Source: VXNJ01 sp965249595 (GTDB lineage Bacteria; Chloroflexota; UBA11872; VXNJ01). Taken from it: a DNA stretch of 64,000 nt. Location of the stretch: positions 496,001 to 560,000 of the forward strand of contig OZ252242.1 of NCBI GenBank assembly GCA_965249595.1, in the 5' to 3' direction. A program made the position numbers and the translations under genes. Below are positions 51,943 through 61,136 of the stretch, in pieces. Each line of letters starts with the position of its first letter. Position 1 is the stretch's first letter. The notes beneath the pieces were generated by a model. The model was not told the origin of the DNA and did no database searches. It saw nothing but the letters and a program-made list of their open reading frames with translations.

Positions 51943-53292
51943 TTAGGGCTGATAGGTCTGGCCACCGGTCATTGAAGAGAGTATTTGCACCTGGTCATCG
52001 AATTGATCGCCGCGATCAAATTCATTGAGAAATAACCCAAATGAAGCGCAGGCCGGCGACAGCAGCACGGTGTCGCCCGGGTGCGCCAGCTCCGCCGCGG
52101 TGCGCACCGCGGCGGACATCGACTCAACCTTCTCGCATTGCATTCCCGCCAGCATTGCGGTCAGGCGGTCGGTTGCCCGTCCGGGCAGCAGCACTACCGC
52201 GCGAATCTGGTCGCCCATGCCAGCTGCCAGCGAGGCCAAAGGGCCAAAGTCGAGGTGTTTTTCCGATCCGCCGGCGATCCAAATGAAGGGTGGAGAGAGA
52301 GCGGAAAGGGCGGCAATTGCCGCGTCCGGCGTGGTAGACGTGGTGTCATTGACGTATTTGACGCCCGCGATCTTGGCGATCTGTTGTTGCCGGTGGGGAA
52401 CTCCCGCAAAACTGGCCACAGCACCGGCGATCTGATCGTCGGACAATCCAAGATCATAGAGCACTTGGGTGGCGGCGGCCAGGTTGGCGCGGTTGTGTTG
52501 GCCTTTGATGCGGGCCTGCGACCAGCCGGGCACTTCGTCGGTGGCGGAAAACCATGCCAAGCGCGCTGCGGTGCGGTCGGCAAATTGACATGTCCATTCG
52601 TTCTCGCGATTTAAAACGGCCAGATCGTCCGGGCCCTGGTAGGCCACGATCGTCGCCTTGGCCTCGGCGTAGGCGGCCAGGTCGCGGTAGCGGTCCAGAT
52701 GATCGGACAGGACATTGGTGACTACCGCCCGCCCCGGCGCGGCCTGCCGGTTTAACAACCCCTCCAGTTGCCAGCTGGAAAGTTCTAGGACTACCGTGTT
52801 GGACCGATCCAGGCCGTCCAGCATGGCCACCGCTGATATCCGCATGTTGCCGGCCAATGCGGCCTGGCGGCCACTGGCAAGCAGCGCGTGATGGATGAAG
52901 GTGGCGGTGGTTGTCTTGCCTCGCGTGCCGGTAACGCCGACGATATTGCCCCGCGGATATTCGGCGAAAAATATTCCCATTTCCATCTCGATCGGAACCC
53001 CGGCCTGTTTGGCGGCGGCTAGGTAGGGCGATTCGATCGGCACGGCCGGGTTGCGGATGACCAGATCGGTGGCGGTGAAATCGGCGCGGCGGTGTTCGCC
53101 CAGGACGTAATTGACATCCATCCCGTCCAGTCGCGCAATTGTGGGAGCCAGCGTCTTGGCATCACGCAGATCGGTTACCGTGACCTTGGCACCCCGCTGG
53201 CAGAGAAATCGCACCATCGCTTCTCCACCGCCGTGCAAACCCAGGCCCATTACCAACACCCGCCGCCCGTCCAATTCGATGCGTCCCATCAA
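51943..53292 (-). CDS. murD: UDP-N-acetylmuramoylalanine--D-glutamate ligase
   Basis: Adds D-Glu to UDP-MurNAc-L-Ala in peptidoglycan synthesis. The 449 residues show the Mur-ligase order: N-terminal UDP-binding Rossmann domain (RVLVMGLGLHGGGEAMVRFL), central ATPase with GVTGTRGKTTT, VLELSSWQLE and RGQHNRAN-like KGQHNRANLAAA, and C-terminal domain with NDTTSTTPDAA, WIAGGSEK and LSPACASFGLF. Its presence indicates a peptidoglycan wall. It stands apart from any dcw cluster. Confidence 0.95.
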   Translation of the reverse strand: MMGRIELDGRRVLVMGLGLHGGGEAMVRFLCQRGAKVTVTDLRDAKTLAPTIARLDGMDVNYVLGEHRRADFTATDLVIRNPAVPIESPYLAAAKQAGVPIEMEMGIFFAEYPRGNIVGVTGTRGKTTTATFIHHALLASGRQAALAGNMRISAVAMLDGLDRSNTVVLELSSWQLEGLLNRQAAPGRAVVTNVLSDHLDRYRDLAAYAEAKATIVAYQGPDDLAVLNRENEWTCQFADRTAARLAWFSATDEVPGWSQARIKGQHNRANLAAATQVLYDLGLSDDQIAGAVASFAGVPHRQQQIAKIAGVKYVNDTTSTTPDAAIAALSALSPPFIWIAGGSEKHLDFGPLASLAAGMGDQIRAVVLLPGRATDRLTAMLAGMQCEKVESMSAAVRTAAELAHPGDTVLLSPACASFGLFLNEFDRGDQFDDQVQILSSMTGGQTYQP

Positions 53293-53494
53293 AACCGTCG
53301 CCCCTTTAAACCGGTGCCGCTACGGCACAGTAACAGGACACCAATAAAATGAAAGTGATGTCTGGTCAGAAGTTGATCCTTCGGGCTCATTTTGAACCGG
53401 ATATCGACAATTTCATATGACGTTTGTGGCTTAGGGTTTATCTCCCGCCTGTTTTGGCAGGACGAGTGGAATGTCCCGCAGCCGGGAGGATCAG

Positions 53495-53893
53495 ATGTCG
53501 ATCAACGCCGCTGGCGCTGCCAAATGGTATCGCTCGTACCTATTGTCAAAGCAGCGCTATTCCAATGAGGAAATTGAGCGCCGAGTTGGTTGGGTTGACG
53601 ACTTTTGTCGCTCGGTCCCGCACAGCCGCACGATCGGGGAAGTTTCAGTACGCGACGTGGTTTGCTACTTCGCCCGCCGGTCCGGCAACTATGACAAACC
53701 GTACGAATGGTTTACGCGTTACCAAGTTATAGAGACTTTCTGCGACGCTCTCGTCGAGCAAAAATTTCTCTCCGATAACCACCTGAAGAGCATCTTCGAC
53801 GACACCGATGTCGAACCTTTCGACCCCCAGCAGGAGCCGATCGAAGTTCGGATTTCCAACGTCGACTGGACGCGATCGGACACCGCTTTTTAA
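53495..53893 (+). CDS. Integrase core-binding (SAM-like) domain protein, hypothetical
   Basis: 132 residues from the ATG at 53495, with GGGAGG 5 bases upstream. The helical pattern (WYRSYLLSKQRYSNEEIERRVGWVDDFCRSV ... DVVCYFARRSG ... RYQVIETFCDAL) resembles the N-terminal core-binding domain of tyrosine recombinases. The catalytic domain with its Arg/His/Tyr residues is absent, so it is either a free-standing DNA-binding protein or a recombinase remnant. It converges with groEL. Confidence 0.5.
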   Translation: MSINAAGAAKWYRSYLLSKQRYSNEEIERRVGWVDDFCRSVPHSRTIGEVSVRDVVCYFARRSGNYDKPYEWFTRYQVIETFCDALVEQKFLSDNHLKSIFDDTDVEPFDPQQEPIEVRISNVDWTRSDTAF

Positions 53894-53953
53894 AGCGGCT
53901 CCGAGAATCCGGCCGGCCGGCCGTTTACGCGACGGATTACCGTCCGGATAAAT

Positions 53954-55552
53954 TTATTTCTTGCGCGGCTTGGGCCGCGCGTCGACCACCATCGTCTCGG
54001 TAGTCACCAGCATCACCGCCGCGGAAACCGCATTGGTAACTGCCAGACGGGTTACCTGTACCGGGTCAACAACCCCGGCGGCCATCAGGTCCTCGTACTC
54101 GCCGGTGGCGGCGTTAAAGCCGATTGAACCCTCCAGGTTCTCGACCCGGCGGACCACTACCGGGCCTTCATAGCCGGCGTTATCGGCAATCTGGCCCAAC
54201 GGCGCGGCTAGCGCGTTACGCACAACCCTGGCGCCAATTTCAGCATCACCGGTAAGTTCGAGGTCGTCAATTGCTGCTTTCGCCCGCACCAGCGACACGC
54301 CGCCGCCGGGGATAACGCCTTCCTCGAGCGCGGCGCGGCCAGCGGCCACCGCATCTTCGACGCGAGCTCGGATTTCTTTTTGCTCAATTTCAGTCGGTGC
54401 GCCGATGTTGATAACCGCCACCGTACCGGCCAAATTATTGGCGCGCTCGGCGAATTTTTCACGGTCAAAATCGTTCTTGGCAGCCCGGTTGCCAGCCCAC
54501 AGCTCGTCAATTCGGGCTTTGATTGTTGCCGGCTCACCCTTGCCGCCGATGATTGTGGTCGAGTTCTTGGCCACAACCACTTTTTCAGCCAGGCCCAGGT
54601 AGTCGAGAGTGACGTCATCCCATCCAATGCCGAGTTCTTTGGCGAACAGCCGGGCACCGGTAAAGATTGCGTAATCCTCGAGCATCCCGCGTCGGCGATC
54701 GCCAAACGCCGGCGCCTTGACGGCCACCACGTTTATCGTGCCGCGCAGCTTGTTAATGACCAGGGCGGCCAAGGCTTCCTTTTCGATGTCCTCGGCGAGC
54801 ACTATCAAATTGCGTCCGCCGTTGGAGACGAATTTTTCCAGGACCGGGACTATCTCGGTTGCCGCCTCCAGTTTCTGGTCGGTGATGAATATCGAGGCGC
54901 CCTCAATTTCGGCCACGCCAGCGTCGCTGGTGCCAAAGTACGGCGATTTGAGTCCACGGTCGAAGGTGAGCCCGGCCAAATACTCGACCGAGATTTCGCT
55001 GGTTGAGCCATCCTCAAGATTGATTCCGGCGTCCTTGCCCAACTTTTGGTAAATGCCGGCGATCAGCGCCCCGATTTCGGGATCGTTGGCCGACAGCGAG
55101 GTCACCCACGCAAGTTCCTCATCGCTGGCCAACTCGCGGGCAGCCGAGCGCAGGTGGTCCACCACCGCGGCGCCGGCTTGTGCCATGCCCCGCCGCAAGG
55201 TCATCGGGTTGTAGCCAACGGCGATCAGCTTTAGAGCCTCTGAGTACATCGCTTGGGTCAGCACCGCCGAAGTCGAAGTCCCGTCACCGGCATCGGCGTT
55301 GGTTTTCTTGGCCGCCTGGTAGGCGAGGTTGGCACCGGTGTTGACGAACGGGTCGGCCAGGTTGTCAATGCGATTGGCCACCGTGTAACCATCGTTGGAG
55401 ATGAGCGGCTTGGCGTACTTTTGTTCCAGGATCACGTTTCGCCCGCGTGGGCCCATGGTCACACGCACGGCGTCACCGACTAGATTGACACCTTCATGGA
55501 TGCGTCTGCGCGCCTCGGCGCCCATGAGCACTTCTTTGTGGGAGAGCATCAA
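53954..55552 (-). CDS. groEL: Chaperonin GroEL (Cpn60), divergent
   Basis: ATP-driven folding chamber. The 532 residues keep the key elements: MGPRGRNVILEQ (nucleotide loop), NDGYTVA with the Asp52 equivalent, DAGDGTSTSAVL with the Asp87 equivalent, and EEGVIPGGGVSLVRA with the Asp398 region upstream. The flexible Gly-Gly-Met tail is replaced by a basic end (DARPKPRKK), and several normally invariant positions differ. No groES gene is adjacent and no CIRCE repeat was found upstream. It may be a second, specialised copy. Confidence 0.93.
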   Translation of the reverse strand: MMLSHKEVLMGAEARRRIHEGVNLVGDAVRVTMGPRGRNVILEQKYAKPLISNDGYTVANRIDNLADPFVNTGANLAYQAAKKTNADAGDGTSTSAVLTQAMYSEALKLIAVGYNPMTLRRGMAQAGAAVVDHLRSAARELASDEELAWVTSLSANDPEIGALIAGIYQKLGKDAGINLEDGSTSEISVEYLAGLTFDRGLKSPYFGTSDAGVAEIEGASIFITDQKLEAATEIVPVLEKFVSNGGRNLIVLAEDIEKEALAALVINKLRGTINVVAVKAPAFGDRRRGMLEDYAIFTGARLFAKELGIGWDDVTLDYLGLAEKVVVAKNSTTIIGGKGEPATIKARIDELWAGNRAAKNDFDREKFAERANNLAGTVAVINIGAPTEIEQKEIRARVEDAVAAGRAALEEGVIPGGGVSLVRAKAAIDDLELTGDAEIGARVVRNALAAPLGQIADNAGYEGPVVVRRVENLEGSIGFNAATGEYEDLMAAGVVDPVQVTRLAVTNAVSAAVMLVTTETMVVDARPKPRKK

Positions 55553-55702
55553 AAACCTTTTTTAAAAATGTGGAGAACGGATCTGTTGTGCGCTAATCGC
55601 TAGCGGTTGCCGCGCGCTCGAGATCAACTTGGGCGCGTGCCCGGGTTAGCGCGATTTTCTTACGTTTTGGCTTACTTCGCAACGGCCGTGCATCGAAGGC
55701 GA

Positions 55703-56458
55703 CTATTTGGCCTGGTTGTCGCGCCCCAGGCAGGCCCAAGCTGCCGGTTCGACCGCGGCCAACCATTCGCCTTCCGATTCGCTCAATTCGGCATTTGCCA
55801 ATAGGTCGGGGCGTCGGCGCAACGTTCGGCGCAGTGCCTCGCGCCGGCGCCAGAGCGCCACGGCCGCGTGGTCCCCGGAAGTTAGCACTGGCGGAACGGG
55901 CTGTCCGGCAAAGGTTTGCGGACGGGTGTACTGGGGATGCTCCAGCAGACCGGTGGCGAATGAATCCGCATGGACAGTCGTCGGGTTGCCAACTACCCCA
56001 GGGAGTAGTCGCACCACCGATTCAGCGAGCAGCATTGCCGGCAGTTCGCCACCGGTGGCGACAAAATCTCCAACTGAATACTCCTCGTCGACATACTCTT
56101 GGCGGACTCGCTCATCAAGACCCTCGTAACGACCGCACAGGATCACCAGACGCTCCCGCCCGGCTAGTTGCTGGCAATCGCTGTGGGTAAGTGGCCGCCC
56201 CTGCGGGGTCATGAACACGACGTGGCCAGACGATTCCCGGGCGTGTTCTACGGCAGCAGCTGCCGGGCCCGGCAGTAAGACCATCCCGCCGCCGCCATAG
56301 GCGTAGTCATCAACCTGGCGTTGCCGATTGCCGGAAAAATCGCGCAGGTCGATCGCCTCTATCGAGACCGCTCCGGTCCGCAGCGCCCGCCCAACAACAC
56401 CGAAGGCCAAGGGCCCCGGAAACATCTCCGGAAAAATAGTTATGAAGGCGATTTCCAT
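55703..56458 (-). CDS. trmD: tRNA (guanine-N1)-methyltransferase TrmD
   Basis: Methylates G37 of tRNAs, preventing frameshifts. The 251-residue SPOUT protein has the conserved start ITIFPEMFPGPL, the substrate loop DDYAYGGGGMVLLPGP and the trefoil-knot region LCGRYEGLDERVRQEYVDEEYSVGDFVATGGELPAMLLAES, ending with the C-terminal helical domain (RRREALRRTLRRRPDLL). It is the last gene of rpsP-khpA-trmD; rimM and rplS, usual neighbours, are missing here. Confidence 0.96.
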   Translation of the reverse strand: MEIAFITIFPEMFPGPLAFGVVGRALRTGAVSIEAIDLRDFSGNRQRQVDDYAYGGGGMVLLPGPAAAAVEHARESSGHVVFMTPQGRPLTHSDCQQLAGRERLVILCGRYEGLDERVRQEYVDEEYSVGDFVATGGELPAMLLAESVVRLLPGVVGNPTTVHADSFATGLLEHPQYTRPQTFAGQPVPPVLTSGDHAAVALWRRREALRRTLRRRPDLLANAELSESEGEWLAAVEPAAWACLGRDNQAK

Positions 56459-56507
56459 CGCACCGCGTGTTCCTCCCGGCCGCGGCCGGTCAGTTATTTG
56501 GCGTTGC

Positions 56508-56753
56508 TCAGGCCGCTTCTTCGATGTCGAGGATGCAACGCTGGCCGTGGGCTACCGGGGCAGCATTGATCACGCGACGAATGGCGGCCGCCATTCGTCC
56601 CCGTCGGCCAATTAGGCGTCCCATTTCGTCGGACGGGACACGCAATTCGTAAACGGTTGCGCCTGATCGGTCATAGGTCTCAATTTGGATCGATTCCGAT
56701 TCACCGGTCAAGTTCTCGGCGATAAATCGGATCAGCGCTTCGGTATCGTTCAC
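56508..56753 (-). CDS. khpA: KH-domain RNA-binding protein KhpA
   Basis: 81-residue single type-II KH protein (YlqC/KhpA). The GxxG loop is in GRLIGRRG at 45-52 (Gly49-Arg-Arg-Gly52). It is placed directly after rpsP (3 bases) and before trmD, the standard location. Relatives bind many small RNAs and mRNAs, often with a KhpB partner. Confidence 0.92.
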   Translation of the reverse strand: MNDTEALIRFIAENLTGESESIQIETYDRSGATVYELRVPSDEMGRLIGRRGRMAAAIRRVINAAPVAHGQRCILDIEEAA

Positions 56754-56756
56754 AGG

Positions 56757-57197
56757 CTAGCTCTCACTTTCATCGTCGATCGGTTTCGCTGCCGCTTTTT
56801 CGCCGTCGGGTTCCTCTTCGGCCTCAACCACAGCCTCGGTCTCAACCACGGCTTCGGCGCTAGCCCGCTCCTGAGCCCGCTTGCGGCCGATCGTGGTGGC
56901 TGCGGCGTGAGCCTGCTGGGCGACCTCGTACGTTACGCCAGAGCGTGCAAACTCGGCAAAGTTCGGCTGGATCGATTCGAGTAGCTTGGCCACACGATCG
57001 GTTGGCTGGGCTCCCTTGCGAATCCAGTCCGCGGCCTGGTCGGCGTCAATTGCGACCACCGATGGGTTGGGGATCGGGTCGTAGTGGCCTAAGTCGGCAA
57101 TGCTGCGCGAGTCGCGGGCTGAAGCCGCCGGCATCACGACCACTCGGTAGCTGGGTTTCTTTTTAGCGCCGCGACGCTGCAGTCGGATCTTGAGCAA
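56757..57197 (-). CDS. rpsP: 30S ribosomal protein S16 with acidic tail
   Basis: The TTG at 57197 is taken as start because the standard S16 N-terminus (MLKIRLQRRGAKKKPSYRVVV) begins there and GGAG lies 9 bases before it. An ATG nine codons upstream would add a non-S16 tail. The S16 core covers about 1-85 (DSRSIADLGHYDP, DADQAADWIRKGAQPTDRVAKLL). The last roughly 60 of 146 residues form an Ala/Glu-rich acidic extension, as in some Actinobacteria and Chloroflexota. Confidence 0.93.
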   Translation of the reverse strand: MLKIRLQRRGAKKKPSYRVVVMPAASARDSRSIADLGHYDPIPNPSVVAIDADQAADWIRKGAQPTDRVAKLLESIQPNFAEFARSGVTYEVAQQAHAAATTIGRKRAQERASAEAVVETEAVVEAEEEPDGEKAAAKPIDDESES

Positions 57198-57427
57198 GCG
57201 GGGTTCTCCGCACGATGGTTGCAATCAGTAAATTGCGGGCGATCAGCGACGGTGAAAGGCCGACACCGCGGTCCGCGGATCTGTCGGGGGCCGGATCTTG
57301 CAAAGGGACCTCGAAGGGTCGGCAGACAAAGAGTCCGTCCCGGCAAAGCAAAATGAGTATAGCGCTGCCAGCGGCCAGATTGAATCTTGGCCCGATCCCG
57401 ATGGGGTAATTGGCGTAACCGATTGGA

Positions 57428-58009
57428 ATGCCGATTAGCAATTTGGGACCATCCCAACGGGGTGCCGACGGCCGGCGCCGGCCCGACTGGCAAGCCCAAC
57501 TGGGCTCCAACTATTTGTCACCGTTACTTATCGGGCTCGCGGCCGCGGCTTTGCTAGTAGTGCTGTTAAACAGTTCCCTGGTGCGTTCATTGCTAGCCCT
57601 CGACGCCCCCTTCGCCGCGGCTCCGGATCCGGGGCTCGCGGAACTGGCCGAACCAACGCTTAGCAATTGCCTGTTCGTCGGGGCACCGTTGTTAATCGGC
57701 GTCTATTTGTTGCTGTCGGCTATTACGATCGATGCCATAGCCAGGCGCCATTTTGGTTATGCCGGCACTATCGAGGGGCGGCGTCCACTGGGTTACTTGC
57801 TTATCGCGGCCCTGGTGGTTTTTCCGCAGTTGCTGTTTGCCGCGCCATCTGCCGCTTGGGGCTTATACAACCTGGCGATCTGGGTCGAATCCTCGCAAGG
57901 GCATTTGGCAGCCGCCGTATTTGCCGGCGGATTAATCGCCGCATTGGGCGCAATTTGGGGCCTGACCCGCAATAGCGGCGTCTTTCCACGGCCCTACATA
58001 ACTCCCTAG
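57428..58009 (+). CDS. Membrane protein, hypothetical; stop lies in the IS end
   Basis: 193 residues with four or five hydrophobic segments (about 30-50, 78-100, 118-136, 160-180). Not recognised. The TAG stop at 58007-58009 is formed by the inverted repeat of the IS1182-family element, so the original C-terminus has been replaced or cut; how much was lost is unknown. It is divergent from rpsP. Confidence 0.5.
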   Translation: MPISNLGPSQRGADGRRRPDWQAQLGSNYLSPLLIGLAAAALLVVLLNSSLVRSLLALDAPFAAAPDPGLAELAEPTLSNCLFVGAPLLIGVYLLLSAITIDAIARRHFGYAGTIEGRRPLGYLLIAALVVFPQLLFAAPSAAWGLYNLAIWVESSQGHLAAAVFAGGLIAALGAIWGLTRNSGVFPRPYITP

Positions 58010-59964
58010 AGACCCGGCCGAAAAGTCCCTGTACAAATGGCTGATTCATACTCTAACAATTAAAATATCCATGAGGTTTAAAACCTCTTTCGTCAAGAGT
58101 AATTGAAACCAGGTTGGGAAGCTTAAAGATGCTCGGATCACACTCCCCGCGGGGATTTGACCAGGCCGACCAGCGCCACCTTGACTACGTCGGTGAAAAC
58201 ACCTTTTACGGGCTATTGGCAAAGATGCGCGGGGAACTGTTTCGGGACGAGGACTTTGCCGACCTCTACTGCCCCGACAACGGACGGGTAAGCGTCCCGC
58301 CATCCATCCTGGCCACCGCCCTGCTATTACAGACCTACGACCGGGTATCTGACGAAGAGGCCAAGCGCCGGGCCGACTTTGACCTGCAGTGGAAGGTGGC
58401 GCTGGGGATCGAACTGCGCGAGCGCGCCTTCGCCAAGTCCACCCCGCAGCTGTTTCGCAGCCAGCTGATCCTGCACGGAAAGCTGCGGGCGGTCTTTAAG
58501 CGCTCCCTGCAATACGCCCGCCAATCCGGGCTTCTAAAGGGCCGCCGCATGAAGCTGGCGGTTGATACCACCGCCATCCTGGGCAAGGGGCGGTAAGGGA
58601 CACCTACAACCTGATCGGCGACGGGACCGTCCAGCTCGCCCGCGCCCTGGCCGAGCTGGACGGTCGGGACGCTGCCGACTGGGCCGGCGAGAACGGCTAC
58701 GCCCTCTACTTCGGCACGAGCCTTAAGGGAGCGGCCGCCATTGACTGGTCCGACCGCAAGCAGAGGCGCAGGCTGCTCCGGCGCGTCGTTAGCGACGCCG
58801 ACGCCCTGCTTAGCCGGGCCAGGAGTGTTAACGCCGGATTGGATCCCGGCGATAAGCACTCCCGGAAACTTACCCAGGCATCCTCGCTGCTTCTTAAGAT
58901 CATGCTCCAGGACATAGAGCGCGCGCCGGACCGCGAACCCGGCGCTAAAGAACCCGATCGGGACCTGCCCGACATCGCCAGGGGCGGACGGAATCGCCTG
59001 CTCTCGCTCAGCGACCCCGACATGCGCCATGGACGCAAGAGCTCGGCCAATGGCTTTGCCGGCCACAAGGCGTCGGTCATCACCGACACCGACACCGGTC
59101 TTATCACCGCGGTCGCGGTACTGCCCGGCAACTCCCCCGACGCCGAGGGTGCGCTGGATCTGGTTAGAGAGTCGGAAGCGAACACCTCAGTTACCGCCGA
59201 GCCAGGTCATCGGCGACTGCGCCTATGGCGACGGGCAGACCCGTCAGGCGTTCTCTGACGCCGGCTACGACCTGGCGGCCCGGGTTCCGGGCAGACCGCG
59301 CTCGTCCTACTTCGTCAAGGGCGACTTCGACATCGACCTTAAGGACCTCACCGGCACCTGTCCGGCCGGGCAGACGACATCCGACCTGCGCAGTGGCGGC
59401 TATCGCCGCAGCGCCTCGGGGGACAACATTCCCAACCGTCAGTTCGTCTTTGCCCGCTCTGTCTGCGGGCAAAAAGCAAATGGGGGCGTCGGGTGAGACT
59501 TCATCCCCAGGAAGGCTTGCTGCAGCGGGCCAGGATGCTGCCGCGGAGCGCTCAATACCCCGAGATCGCCCGCCGCCGCCGCGTCATCGAGCACCGCCTG
59601 GCCAGGCTTGTCCAGTTGGGGGTAAGGCGAACGCGTTTCTTCGGGCGAACCAAGACCGCCTACCAACTGCTGATGGCGGCAACGGTCGCCAACCTCACCC
59701 TGACCGCCGGCAAGGTGGGCGCATTGGGCCCAGGAGGTCCAGATACGGGGCCGAGTAGCGGAAAGTGCCCCCGATCGGGCGGAGATAACAGCTTGAACCG
59801 TGCAACATCCGCCGCGACCGCGGCATTATTGGCAGCTATCGACGCAATTGCGGCAAATAACGCCAGCGGACTGCTATCGGCGCCGATCCGCAGGATCAGG
59901 ACGTTGCTGGTTCAATTGGCAGATACCGGGCGATTGGCCTGGGGTTTTCGGCCGAGTCTCTAGG
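58005..59964 (+). mobile_element. IS1182-family insertion sequence (1960 bp), inactive
   Basis: Terminal inverted repeats of 20 bases with one mismatch: 58005-58024 (CCTAGAGACCCGGCCGAAAA) and the complement of 59945-59964 (CCTAGAGACTCGGCCGAAAA). The transposase gene inside has several frameshifts. Flanks ACTC and ATTC show no clear target duplication. The outer bases CCTAG create TAG stops for reading frames entering from both sides. Confidence 0.9.
58129..59963 (+). pseudogene. IS1182-family transposase, frameshifted
   Basis: DDE-type transposase with the DUF772-like N-terminal domain (YCPDNGRVSVPPSILATALLLQTYDRVSD). The AVDTTAILGKG segment marks the catalytic start, DPDMRHGRKSSANGFAGHKASVITDTDTGLI the second acidic region, and VIGDCAYGDGQTRQAF the third, followed by the C-terminal basic region (RRRVIEHRLARLVQLGVRRTRFFG). 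Frame changes occur near 58593, 59200 and 59480, so no full protein can be made. Confidence 0.87.
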
Positions 59965-60202
59965 ATTCGACCTCGACTCCGGGAGCTTCGGCCGGGATTT
60001 CGCTAATTAGCGGCCCCAGACCTCGGGGCAGTCCATCATCGTCAAGCTCGATTTGGAAAACTACGGTTTCTTGTGGCGCCAAGTGCAATACGAGCGTGTC
60101 AGCGACCCGCTCGCATCCCATGGCTTCTTCGATTGCGATCTCTTGACGCTTGCAAGCATCAGAGAAAAGTGAACTGAGCGAAGCCGCCCTGCGATTAGCC
60201 AA
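59960..60202 (-). CDS. Small hypothetical protein, stop lies in the IS end
   Basis: Up to 80 residues. The C-terminal half has a beta-like, acidic composition (TLVLHLAPQETVVFQIELDDDG). Its TAG stop (59962-59960) is made by the right inverted repeat of the IS1182-family element, so it may be a truncated gene. Not recognised. The 270 bases upstream, to 60472, hold nothing identifiable. Confidence 0.35.
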   Translation of the reverse strand: MANRRAASLSSLFSDACKRQEIAIEEAMGCERVADTLVLHLAPQETVVFQIELDDDGLPRGLGPLISEIPAEAPGVEVES

Positions 60203-60472
60203 TTACTCGAATGTCCGTCTACGCGCCTGCGCTGAAATTTGAACCGTTGATTGGGCGTTGCGTTTGGCCGTGGGTTGGTCTTAAAACTTAAACGGCCGCA
60301 CGCAACGTAGGAGATTGTACGAAGCAGTTCCGCCGGAACCGGTCCAAGCTCGATAAAATCGCCCGGCAGCGCGCACCTTAAACGGCCAACGCGCCCATTG
60401 CTAATAAATTCAGCGCCGTGCATTCTCTGCGCCGGCCTGCCAGCCGACACTCGCCTTTCCGATTGACCCGCC

Positions 60473-61099
60473 ATGCCTGACCCCAGTGTCCTAACTGCCC
60501 AGCCACGCCAAAAATTCGGCAACCGCGTCAAGGGGCTGCGTCGCAATGCCGCAATACCGGCCAATTTGATCACCGCCGGCAAAGCATCGCGACCGTTGCA
60601 AGTCGACGAACACGCCATGGCCACCTACGTGCGTCGCTTTGGGCGCTCCGGATTGGTCGAGTTGGACATCGCCGGGGACCGCGAATTGGCATTGGTTGAT
60701 GATGTTTCGATTCACGCTGTCTCACGTCGCCTGCTGCACGTGGTTTTCCGTCACGTTGACGCACAGGTGGCGGTGACCGTAAACATCCCGGTCGAGTTTG
60801 CCGGCGAAGCACCGGCTGACGCGCGTTCTGAGATGTTCGTCGTGCGCTTGATCGACTCCGTTTCCATCACCTGCCTGCCGCGCGTGATACCGGCCCACAT
60901 CTCGATTGGACTGGAAAATCTGGTCGATCCCGGAGATATGGTCGTGGCCGGCGATCTGGTGATCGGCGAAGGAATTGAGCTGCAAACCGAGATTGACACC
61001 GTGTTGGCTCGCGTCGAACGCTCGCGCCTGGCGGACGAAGATGTTGAAACCGACGGCGAGGAGGAAGAAGATCTCACCGACGAGGCGTTCGTCGTTTAG
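60473..61099 (+). CDS. rplY: 50S ribosomal protein L25 / general stress protein Ctc
   Basis: 5S rRNA-binding protein with the two-domain Ctc layout. The N-terminal L25 domain (about 1-95) includes GNRVKGLRRNAAIPANLITAGKAS and HAVSRRLLHVVFRHVD. The C-terminal beta-rich TL5 domain (about 96-190) includes VNIPVEFAGEAP and IPAHISIGLENLVDPGDMVVAGDLVI. A Glu-rich tail follows. The 208-residue length fits Ctc. A preceding 270-base gap separates it from the IS region. Confidence 0.92.
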   Translation: MPDPSVLTAQPRQKFGNRVKGLRRNAAIPANLITAGKASRPLQVDEHAMATYVRRFGRSGLVELDIAGDRELALVDDVSIHAVSRRLLHVVFRHVDAQVAVTVNIPVEFAGEAPADARSEMFVVRLIDSVSITCLPRVIPAHISIGLENLVDPGDMVVAGDLVIGEGIELQTEIDTVLARVERSRLADEDVETDGEEEEDLTDEAFVV

Positions 61100-61136
61100 A
61101 AATCCGGTTGGAGTAAACCGGATCGCATAAGCGGTC

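Noticed and set aside
53905..53950. CCGGCCGGCC run and a GACGG/CCGTC mini-stem between the convergent integrase-like and groEL genes, as a bidirectional terminator.
   Set aside because: The run is simple GC-rich palindromic sequence and the mini-stem has only five pairs without a T-tract; support is too weak.
55553..55660. CIRCE-type heat-shock operator upstream of groEL.
   Set aside because: The TTAGCACTC-N9-GAGTGCTAA pattern is absent. Only a 7-base GCGCTAA/TTAGCGC pair separated by about 49 bases is present.
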